Source of the DNA: an uncultured Verrucomicrobiota bacterium
Lineage (GTDB): Bacteria; Verrucomicrobiota; Verrucomicrobiia; Limisphaerales; UBA9464
Direction: 5' to 3'
Length of the DNA: 7,132 bases
Assembly: GCA_903930165.1 (NCBI GenBank)
Contig: CAIYXO010000235.1
Location: 1 to 7,132 of the forward strand
Positions 1-5,757 of this stretch are shown piece by piece. The position numbers and the translations under genes are program-made. The notes under the pieces were generated by a model, which was not told the origin of the DNA, ran no database searches, and saw only the letters and a program-made list of their open reading frames with translations. Positions within the stretch are counted from its first letter, which is position 1. Every line of letters begins with the position of its first letter.

Positions 1-268
1 AGGCCTGGAAGAGGAAGAGGGTCACCCCGGTGCCAATCGTCGCCGCAAGGAGGAGACGTCCCCAGAAGGCCGCCGACCTCGGCAGCTCCGCCCGTTGGAC
101 CAGCGCTGCGATTCCGAAGAAGACCGCCCCGACCAGGCACTCCCCGACCACCAGTTGCGGCGCGGTGAACCCCGCCCGATAGGCGAACTTCAGGGCCGGC
201 CCATGAATTCCCCAAAGGGCGCCGGCAAACGCCATCATCAGGCAGCTCAGAAGGTCGGGTCGGGTCAT
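1..268 (-). CDS. EamA/DMT-family transporter, N-terminal part (cut by window edge)
   Basis: Reading the minus strand from the ATG at 268 gives 89 uninterrupted residues that continue past the left edge. The product looks like the start of a drug/metabolite-transporter (EamA) inner-membrane protein. It has three hydrophobic stretches (about residues 5-25, 34-57 and 68-88) and the N-terminal pattern GALWGIHGPALKFAYRAGF, typical of the first EamA repeat. Family members usually have about 290-300 residues and ten membrane helices, so roughly two thirds is missing. The substrate cannot be told; known relatives export amino acids, nucleosides or other small metabolites, and many are uncharacterised. 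The start is moderately certain. A good AAGGAG lies at 291-296 but is 22 bases from the ATG, too far for normal use, and the paired methionines at residues 11-12 are alternatives. The gene is divergent from the histidine kinase, with 162 bases between them. Confidence 0.82.
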   Translation of the reverse strand, partial: MTRPDLLSCLMMAFAGALWGIHGPALKFAYRAGFTAPQLVVGECLVGAVFFGIAALVQRAELPRSAAFWGRLLLAATIGTGVTLFLFQA

Positions 269-419
269 CGGCCGCGTCGATCGTGGACCGCTCCTTGAAA
301 AAAGGCGCGCCAATGAATCGGAAAGGGACGGGTTGCGGCGAACGGATTCCATCAAGTCGGCGGCCATTTCCGCCGATGTTTCCCGGGTGGCACGCAGTTC
401 CTGGGGATGGAAGAGTAGC

Positions 420-425
420 AGGGAG
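420..425 (+). promoter_or_regulatory. Ribosome binding site deciding a GTG start for the hybrid kinase
   Basis: AGGGAG sits five bases before the GTG at 431 and supports that codon as the kinase start. The alternative ATG at 455 is preceded only by a purine stretch (AGAAAAG) and would remove eight residues outside any domain, so the choice does not affect function. No convincing sigma-70 promoter was recognised in the 162-base divergent gap (269-430) that holds this site. The only other mark there is an 8-bp GGCGCGCC palindrome at 304-311. Confidence 0.5.
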
Positions 426-430
426 CCCCG

Positions 431-3061
431 GTGATCCCAGGCTGTCCAGAAAAGATGCCCTCATCCAACGACACGCCAAGCATCCCGGCCTCCGGAGAGG
501 TCGAGCAGGCCCTGCTCCAAAGTGAGGAACGGTTCCGTCTGCTGTTCCATCACATCCCGATCCCGGTGTGGGTGGAGGACATGAGCGGCGTCCGCTCGGC
601 GCTCGACGCGATGAGGGCCGCCGGGATCACCGACATCCGCGCCCACCTGACCGCCCACCCGGAAAAGGTCCGCGAGATGACCGCCTCCATCCGCGTGCTC
701 GACATCAACGACGCCGTGCTGAAGGTCCACCTCGCCGAGTCGAAGGAGCAGCTGCTCAACAATCTCGGGCTGGTCTTCACCGATTCGACCTACCGGAACC
801 TCGTCGACGAGTTCGTGAACTTCGCCGAGGGACGCTACGAGTTCGACATCGAGGAGGACGTCCGGAAGCTGGACGGCGAACCGATGCGGGTGATCAGCCG
901 GATCAGTGTCGCCCGGGGCCACGAGGAGAAGCTGGACCTCGTCCTCATCTTCGTCGTCGACATCACCGGGCGGACGCGGGCGGAGGAACATGCCCGCCGG
1001 GTGAGCCGGCTGTACCGGGTGCTCGGCGAGATCAACCAACTCATCGTCCGCGAGCACGATCCGGTGAAGCTGTTCCAGAACGCCTGCCGGATCGCGGTCG
1101 AAAGCGGCGGACTGAGGATGGCCTGGGTGGGAACGATCGAAGCCGAATCCCAGACGGTCGCCCCTTTGGCGTCCGCGGGTGTGGTGGACGGATACCTCGA
1201 CCGGATCGTCGTCGACATGCGGGATCCGGAGTTGAGGGCCTGTCCCACGGGCCGTGCGTTGCATTCCGGGGAACACGTCCTCTCCAACGACATCGGCTCG
1301 GACCCGCTCTTCGCGCCGTGGCGCGATGCGGCGTTGGCTCGCGGTTACCGTTCGGCCGGCGTCTTCCCCTTCCACATGGCGGGTCGCGCCGTCGGCACGA
1401 TCAACCTCTACTCCGAGTCGCCGGGCTTCTTCGACGCCGAGGAGGTGGCCCTGCTCGACAAGCTGGCCATGGACATCGGGTTCGCCCTGGACATCCAACG
1501 AAGGCAGACGGAGCAGCGGCAGACCGAAGCCGCGCTGCGCGACAGCGAGGAACGGTTCCGGGAACTTGCCGAGAACATCGAGGAGGTCTTCTGGATGACC
1601 GATCCGGGGAAGAACCGGATGCTCTACCTCAGTCCCGGCTACGAACGCATCTGGGGACGGACCGTCTCCGCGGCAATCGCCTCGCCCTGGACCTGGCTCG
1701 ACGCGGTGCACCCCGACGACCGGGAACGGGTCCGCGATGCGGTCCTGCGGGACCAACCCCGGGGAACCTATGACCTGACATACCGGATCCTGCGTCCGGA
1801 CGGACGGGAACGCTGGATCCGCGATCGCGCGTTTCCGATCGTCGATGGCGACGGCGTGGTGCAACGCATCGTCGGCACGGCGATGGACGTCACCGAGCAG
1901 CGCCGCCTCGAGGAGCAGTTCCGCCAGTCGCAGAAGATGGAGGCGGTGGGACAGCTCGCCGGCGGCGTGGCGCACGACTTCAACAACATCCTCGCGGCGA
2001 TCATGATGCAGGTGCAGCTCGCCTCGATGAGCGAAGGGCTGCCGGAGGAGGTCCGCCAGCTGCATGACGACATCCGCGGCTCGGCCGAGCGCGCCGCGAA
2101 CCTCACGCGACAGCTGCTCGCCTTCAGCCGGCGCCAGGTCCTGCAGCCGAAGGACCTCGATCTCAACGAGGTGGTCACCAGCATCACCAAGCTGCTCCAG
2201 CGCACCGTCGGCGAGGACATCCAGCTCCAGCTGCACCTCTTCTCGGCGTCGCTCCACGTCCATGCGGACGCCGGCATGCTGGACCAGGTCCTGTTGAACC
2301 TCTTCGTGAACGCCCGGGATGCCATGCCCGACGGCGGCCGGATCGTGGTCGAGACCTGCCCGGTCGTGCTGAGTGAGACCGCGGACCGGATGGACCTGCC
2401 TGCGGGCCGCTATGTGCGTTTGCGGGTGACGGACACCGGTTGCGGCATCGCCCCGGAGATCCTGCCCCATCTCTTCGAGCCGTTCTTCACCACGAAGCAG
2501 CCCGGAAAGGGAACAGGGCTGGGACTGGCCACCGTCTTCGGGATCGTGAAGCAGCACAAGGGCGGCGTCTCCGTCGACAGCACACCCGGCAAGGGAACGA
2601 CCTTCGACGTGCTCCTGCCGGAGAGCCAGGCGAACGCCGAGCCTCAAGGAGAGGTCCACTTGGCACCCCGTGGCGGCTCCGAGACCATCCTCGTGGTCGA
2701 GGACGAGCCGATCATCCGGATGTTGATCCGTGCGATCCTCGAAAGGTCCGGATACCGCGTGCTCGAGGCGGCCTCCGGTGTCGAGGCCTTGAAGGTCTGG
2801 GAACGGCACCGCGACGTCGTCCAACTTCTCTTCACGGACATCGTCATGCCCGACGGGATCAACGGCCGCGCCCTGGCGGCGAGGCTTCGCGGCGAGAAGC
2901 CGGGGCTGCCGGTGGTCTTCACGAGCGGCTACAGCGCGGAGATCGCCGGACGTGACCTCGCCCTGGAGAAGGGTCAGACCTTCCTCCAGAAACCCGCCTC
3001 GCCGGCGAACCTGCTGGAGGCCGTGCGCAGGACCATCGACGACAACGCCCACAAGCCGTAG
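431..3061 (+). CDS. Soluble hybrid sensor histidine kinase (PAS-GAF-PAS-HisKA-HATPase-REC)
   Basis: This 876-residue signalling protein should autophosphorylate on histidine and pass the phosphate to its own receiver domain. Domains in order: an extended PAS-like module (about 30-185); a GAF domain (about 190-358); a second PAS domain of the PAS_3 type (about 371-492) ending in the usual DVTEQ linker; the HisKA dimerisation helix with phosphoacceptor H515 in GGVAHDFNN; the ATP-binding domain with N-box N627, G1 box DTGCGIAP (668-675), F box around 681-689 and G2 box GKGTGLGLA (692-700); and a C-terminal receiver (about 752-870) with acidic pair E757/D758, phosphoacceptor D803, T831 and K854. 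All catalytic residues appear intact. There is no membrane segment or signal peptide, so it probably senses a cytoplasmic or diffusible cue through PAS/GAF. No response regulator, DNA-binding protein or Hpt protein is adjacent, so its output partner is unknown. The GTG start is chosen for its ribosome binding site. It converges on the SET-domain gene. Confidence 0.95.
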   Translation: MIPGCPEKMPSSNDTPSIPASGEVEQALLQSEERFRLLFHHIPIPVWVEDMSGVRSALDAMRAAGITDIRAHLTAHPEKVREMTASIRVLDINDAVLKVHLAESKEQLLNNLGLVFTDSTYRNLVDEFVNFAEGRYEFDIEEDVRKLDGEPMRVISRISVARGHEEKLDLVLIFVVDITGRTRAEEHARRVSRLYRVLGEINQLIVREHDPVKLFQNACRIAVESGGLRMAWVGTIEAESQTVAPLASAGVVDGYLDRIVVDMRDPELRACPTGRALHSGEHVLSNDIGSDPLFAPWRDAALARGYRSAGVFPFHMAGRAVGTINLYSESPGFFDAEEVALLDKLAMDIGFALDIQRRQTEQRQTEAALRDSEERFRELAENIEEVFWMTDPGKNRMLYLSPGYERIWGRTVSAAIASPWTWLDAVHPDDRERVRDAVLRDQPRGTYDLTYRILRPDGRERWIRDRAFPIVDGDGVVQRIVGTAMDVTEQRRLEEQFRQSQKMEAVGQLAGGVAHDFNNILAAIMMQVQLASMSEGLPEEVRQLHDDIRGSAERAANLTRQLLAFSRRQVLQPKDLDLNEVVTSITKLLQRTVGEDIQLQLHLFSASLHVHADAGMLDQVLLNLFVNARDAMPDGGRIVVETCPVVLSETADRMDLPAGRYVRLRVTDTGCGIAPEILPHLFEPFFTTKQPGKGTGLGLATVFGIVKQHKGGVSVDSTPGKGTTFDVLLPESQANAEPQGEVHLAPRGGSETILVVEDEPIIRMLIRAILERSGYRVLEAASGVEALKVWERHRDVVQLLFTDIVMPDGINGRALAARLRGEKPGLPVVFTSGYSAEIAGRDLALEKGQTFLQKPASPANLLEAVRRTIDDNAHKP

Positions 3062-3071
3062 CGACTCCGTC

Positions 3072-3265
3072 GGAGCGAGGACCGCCCCCTGCGGAACGAT
3101 GCAGAGGGACCGCCACGCAAAGCCGCAAAGCCGCTGGGGAACCCAGTCAAACCAACCGGATTCCCAAGGCGGACCCGTAAACCGGACGGTGATCGCATAC
3201 TCGGTCCCGGATCCGGCGCTCCGCTTCGTGTCTTGGCGAATCCGCGTGGGGTCGGTCCTCGCTCC
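3072..3265. repeat. Nested inverted-repeat element, about 194 bp, in convergent gap
   Basis: The outer arms are GGAGCGAGGACCG-CCCC at 3072-3088 and its reverse complement at 3248-3265, identical except for one extra base in the right arm (17 of 18). Inside them lies a second, degenerate pair: CACGCAAAGCCGCAAAG on the left (within 3113-3130, containing a tandem GCAAAGCC at 3117-3132) against CTTCGTGTCTTGGCG on the right (3224-3238), about 11 of 15 matching. Other small palindromes inside are a 5-bp stem with a GAA loop (3134-3146) and CCGGATCCGG (3207-3216). The element fills nearly all of the gap between the convergent kinase and SET genes, starting ten bases after the kinase stop. No coding potential is evident. 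It could be a non-autonomous mobile element (MITE/REP-like), or a structure that ends or stabilises both transcripts. No clear target-site duplication is visible. Confidence 0.6.
3085..3108 (+). terminator. Possible 3' hairpin after the hybrid kinase (no T-run)
   Basis: CCCCCTGC (3085-3092) can pair with GCAGAGGG (3101-3108) across an eight-base loop, giving an eight-pair stem with one mismatch, 24 bases after the kinase stop codon. No T-rich tract follows, so it is not a classical intrinsic terminator. It overlaps the left arm of the larger inverted repeat, and the two structures would compete. Confidence 0.25.
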
Positions 3266-3282
3266 TTCCGCACCGTTCCGGG

Positions 3283-3714
3283 TCAGAGAAGGCGCCTGCA
3301 GGACACGGCCCCGCAGCGGCATTGCATCCCGCCGGCGTGCGGTGTGGCGCCGTAGTCCACGGTCAGTTCCTCGCCCACGGCGATCGGGCGCAAAGAATAG
3401 ACCTCCACACGGAAGCCGGACACGCGCAGGTAGCAGTTGGCCTCGCAGCTGTGGTTGAGGTGGCTGAAGGCGTTCCCCTCGCGGCAGTCGAGGGCGTCGC
3501 GGGAATTCAGGGCGACGTAGTAGATCACCGGCTCAGTCCGGATGGCCCGGCGCAGGCCCAGACGCGGAACCACGCGGCCGGCCAACTCACCCAGCTTGCG
3601 GCGACCCGGCATCGCCAACCTGGCGAACACGCCCCGGCCATGAACACGGCTCCGCCCCACCCGGACCGAGCCAGGAAGGCGGATCCCTCCCGCGACGATG
3701 GACACCTTTCCCAT
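3283..3714 (-). CDS. Small SET-domain protein (probable protein lysine methyltransferase)
   Basis: The 143-residue product is almost entirely a SET domain, a fold that transfers methyl groups from S-adenosylmethionine to lysines on proteins. The N-terminal SET signature RVHGRGVFA is at 23-31, the cofactor and knot motif NHSCEANC at 87-94, the catalytic stretch GEELTVDYG at 114-122, and a post-SET motif CRCGAVSC at 132-139. C90 with C132, C134 and C139 could form the post-SET zinc site known from eukaryotic enzymes. There is no signal peptide or membrane segment, so it should act in the cytoplasm. The ATG at 3714 is chosen because the SET fold begins shortly after it and it leaves a 98-base divergent gap to the next gene. 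GGAGGT lies 12 bases upstream (3727-3732), a rather long spacing. A longer frame upstream would add low-complexity Gly/Arg sequence overlapping the divergent gene. The substrate is unknown. Confidence 0.85.
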   Translation of the reverse strand: MGKVSIVAGGIRLPGSVRVGRSRVHGRGVFARLAMPGRRKLGELAGRVVPRLGLRRAIRTEPVIYYVALNSRDALDCREGNAFSHLNHSCEANCYLRVSGFRVEVYSLRPIAVGEELTVDYGATPHAGGMQCRCGAVSCRRLL

Positions 3715-3741
3715 GCCACGGAGCCTACCTCCGTCCCACGC

Positions 3742-3766
3742 CGGGGAAACCGCTTTGTCGGCCCCG
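3742..3766. other. Hairpin in the divergent SET / esterase-protease promoter gap
   Basis: CGGGG (3742-3746) pairs with CCCCG (3762-3766), and CCG (3750-3752) with CGG (3759-3761), closing a six-base loop and leaving an AAA bulge. It sits in the 98-base gap between two divergent genes, where promoters and operators are expected. It could be an operator or a 5' leader structure, or it could be chance in G+C-rich DNA. No -35/-10 pair was recognised in this gap. Confidence 0.25.
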
Positions 3767-3812
3767 AAACCGTTCGCGCGATCCCAGCCGGGTTGCGGAG
3801 CCCACACCTCAC

Positions 3813-5519
3813 GTGTCTTCTTCCCGACGCTTGAACCCGACCAACGACCTCCCGACCACCGGTCCGCTCGGCCGCCTCCTTCGATTCCCGGGCTTCCTGC
3901 TCCTGGCATGGATGCTGGTCGGATCCGCGGACGCGTCGGCCAAGCCGGTGCAGGTCTTCATCCTCGCCGGCCAATCCAACATGGAGGGCCAGTCGGTCGC
4001 CGACCTCGACGGACCGGATTACAACGGCGGCCGCGGAACCCTGGTGGAACGGATGAAGGACCCGGTGGTCGGCCCAGGCCTCCGGCACCTGCGCCGCGCC
4101 GACGGGAAGTGGACTGTTCGCGACGACGTGTGGGTGCGCTACCAACGCGTCGACCAACCCCTGCTCGCCGGACCGCTCACCGTGGGATTCTCGGTCTATG
4201 GTGGAGGCCACCACTTCGGGCCCGAGCTGGCGTTCGGACACGTGCTCGGCGACGCCCTGGAGGATCCCGTCCTCCTGATCAAGACCGCGTGGGGCGGCAA
4301 GAGCCTGCACCGCGACTTCCGCCCGCCCTCGGCGGGCGGGACCGTGGGACCGGAGTACCTCCGCATGATCGGCGAGGTGAAGCTCGCCCTGGAGAAGCTC
4401 GGCGAGGAGTTCCCCGCGCTCGCGGGAAAGGGGCACCGCCTCGCGGGCTTCGTCTGGTACCAGGGATGGAACGACGGCGTGGATCCCCGCAACGCCGTGC
4501 CGGAGTACGGGACCAACCTCGTGCGGCTCATCCGTGACCTCCGACGCGACCTCGGCGCACCGGCCCTGCCGGTGGTGGTCGGCGAATTGACCGGCCCATG
4601 GGTGGACGCACCGCCGGAGTGGACGGCTCTGAGACAGGCCCAGGCCGATGCGGCCTCCCTGCCGGAGTTCGCCGGCACGGTCCGCTTCGTCGGCACCCGT
4701 CAATTCGTGCGGGCACCAGAGGTTTCGCCGAACCCCGGCCACGGCCACCATGAGTTCGGCAACGCCGAGACCGGCTACCGGGTTGGCGAGGCCCTCGGAA
4801 ACGGAATGCTGGAGCTGCTGAGACCCGCCGGCACCGCCCCTGTCGCTTCCGTGGACCTTCCGCTGGATCCCGATCGCGGGATCCGTTTCAACCCGGTGGT
4901 CCGCGACATCGAGGGCTGGAGCGTCCACCTCGATCCCGCGCTGTTGGCAGGCGCCCGTCAGGCCGAAGGCACTCTGGCCATCACGATGCTGGCGAACCAC
5001 CTCCAGCGCATCCGCATCCTGGTGCCTGCGGAGCCCCTCGCCCGGCTGCGCACCATCGGGATCTGGATGGAACTCGACCATCCGCGGCTCCATTCGATGC
5101 AGTACCATCCCAGCCGCGACTGGCTGGTCGCGAACCGTCACGATCCGCGTCTCACGAGGAAGGTGCACGTCACCCAGGCCGGCGAACTCCTCTCGCGGGA
5201 ACAGATGCTCAAGCACCCGGCGGTGCTGCTGCACGAGCTGGCTCACGGCTACCACGACCAGGTGCTCTCGTTCGACAACCCGGAGATCGCCGCCGCCCAT
5301 GCCGCCGCCGCGAAGTCCGGAGGCTACGACCGCGTGCTCGCACACACCGGCGCCGAGGTCCGCCACTACGGCCTGAACAACCCCATGGAATACTTCGCGG
5401 AAGGCACCGAGGCCTACCTCTACCGGAACGACTTCTTCCCGTTCGTCGCCGCCGAACTCAAGCGCCACGACCCGACGCTGTTCGGCGTCCTCGAACGGAT
5501 CTGGGGTTCCTTGCGCTGA
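3813..5519 (+). CDS. Secreted SGNH esterase fused to a lethal-factor-like zinc metalloprotease
   Basis: The 568-residue protein has an export signal (basic N-region, hydrophobic core about 26-38, cleavage likely after ADASA at 39-43). Residues about 45-335 are a sialate-O-acetylesterase/DUF303-type SGNH hydrolase. It has nucleophile S55 in LAGQSNM, a WGGKS loop at 160-164, WYQGWNDG at 215-222, and a histidine-rich block GHGHHEFGNAETGY (309-322) that should supply the catalytic histidine. This fold removes acetyl groups from sugars. Residues about 356-568 form a second domain with HELAH (474-478) and YGLNNPMEYFAE (519-530). The spacing matches anthrax lethal factor (M34): H474/H478 and E526 as zinc ligands, E475 as base and Y519 as the catalytic tyrosine. 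Together they suggest deacetylation and cleavage of an extracellular glycoprotein, but the substrate is inference. The GTG start at 3813 has only a weak GCGGAG 12 bases upstream; the TTG at 3831 is an alternative that keeps the signal peptide. Confidence 0.88.
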   Translation: MSSSRRLNPTNDLPTTGPLGRLLRFPGFLLLAWMLVGSADASAKPVQVFILAGQSNMEGQSVADLDGPDYNGGRGTLVERMKDPVVGPGLRHLRRADGKWTVRDDVWVRYQRVDQPLLAGPLTVGFSVYGGGHHFGPELAFGHVLGDALEDPVLLIKTAWGGKSLHRDFRPPSAGGTVGPEYLRMIGEVKLALEKLGEEFPALAGKGHRLAGFVWYQGWNDGVDPRNAVPEYGTNLVRLIRDLRRDLGAPALPVVVGELTGPWVDAPPEWTALRQAQADAASLPEFAGTVRFVGTRQFVRAPEVSPNPGHGHHEFGNAETGYRVGEALGNGMLELLRPAGTAPVASVDLPLDPDRGIRFNPVVRDIEGWSVHLDPALLAGARQAEGTLAITMLANHLQRIRILVPAEPLARLRTIGIWMELDHPRLHSMQYHPSRDWLVANRHDPRLTRKVHVTQAGELLSREQMLKHPAVLLHELAHGYHDQVLSFDNPEIAAAHAAAAKSGGYDRVLAHTGAEVRHYGLNNPMEYFAEGTEAYLYRNDFFPFVAAELKRHDPTLFGVLERIWGSLR

Positions 5520-5535
5520 GGACGACCCAGGCAGA

Positions 5536-5657
5536 GACACGGATTTCACGGATTCTGGCGGAGGTGGGGGCGGAAGCTGGGATGACGTGCGTGACCGTGG
5601 CGCCGCACCCCGGATTCGGATCCAAGAGAGTCGGAGGAAATCCGTGCAATCCGTGTC
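5536..5657. repeat. Palindromic intergenic element with CACGGATT arms, about 122 bp
   Basis: The left arm GACACGGATTTCACGGATT (5536-5554) and the right arm at 5639-5657 are reverse complements over 19 bases with one mismatch. They flank an 84-base interior without obvious coding. Each arm is itself a tandem of CACGGATT with a nine-base period. A further five-pair hairpin with a GAAT loop (5653-5666) overlaps the right edge. The element lies 17 bases after the esterase-protease stop and about 100 bases before the next start. Arms of this CACGGATT type recall short repeats scattered between genes in several environmental bacterial phyla. That is recollection, not a search result. No transposase is present, so if mobile it is non-autonomous. 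Confidence 0.6.
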
Positions 5658-5757
5658 GAATGACACAGCCGAGTCCCTGCGGAAGGGCGATGTTGCGCAA
5701 GACCCACGTTCACGTCTTGGCGGCAGGCGACGGGACGTCGCATCCTCGCGGATCCAC

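Noticed and set aside
283..525. 80-codon frame before and overlapping the kinase start
   Set aside because: It is Arg/Pro-rich, has no ribosome binding site of note and overlaps the kinase; there is nothing to support a real small gene.
568..1773. Plus-strand 401-codon frame inside the kinase
   Set aside because: It is a frame-shifted shadow with Arg/Gly/Pro-rich low-complexity translation; the overlapping frame encodes clear PAS and GAF domains.
3117..3132. Tandem GCAAAGCC as a possible CRISPR or satellite start
   Set aside because: There are only two copies of eight bases, with no spacer-repeat pattern; it is better explained as part of the inverted-repeat element.
461..3322. Minus-strand open frame of 953 codons opposite the hybrid kinase
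   Set aside because: It is antisense to a gene with complete, ordered domains. The translation is rich in Arg/His/Asp/Val with no recognisable fold, and such frames arise from codon bias in high-GC DNA.
3715..3909. 65-residue N-terminal extension of the SET protein
   Set aside because: The extension is Gly/Trp/Arg-rich and without a fold. It overlaps the divergent esterase-protease coding start and would remove the shared promoter gap, so the ATG at 3714 is preferred.
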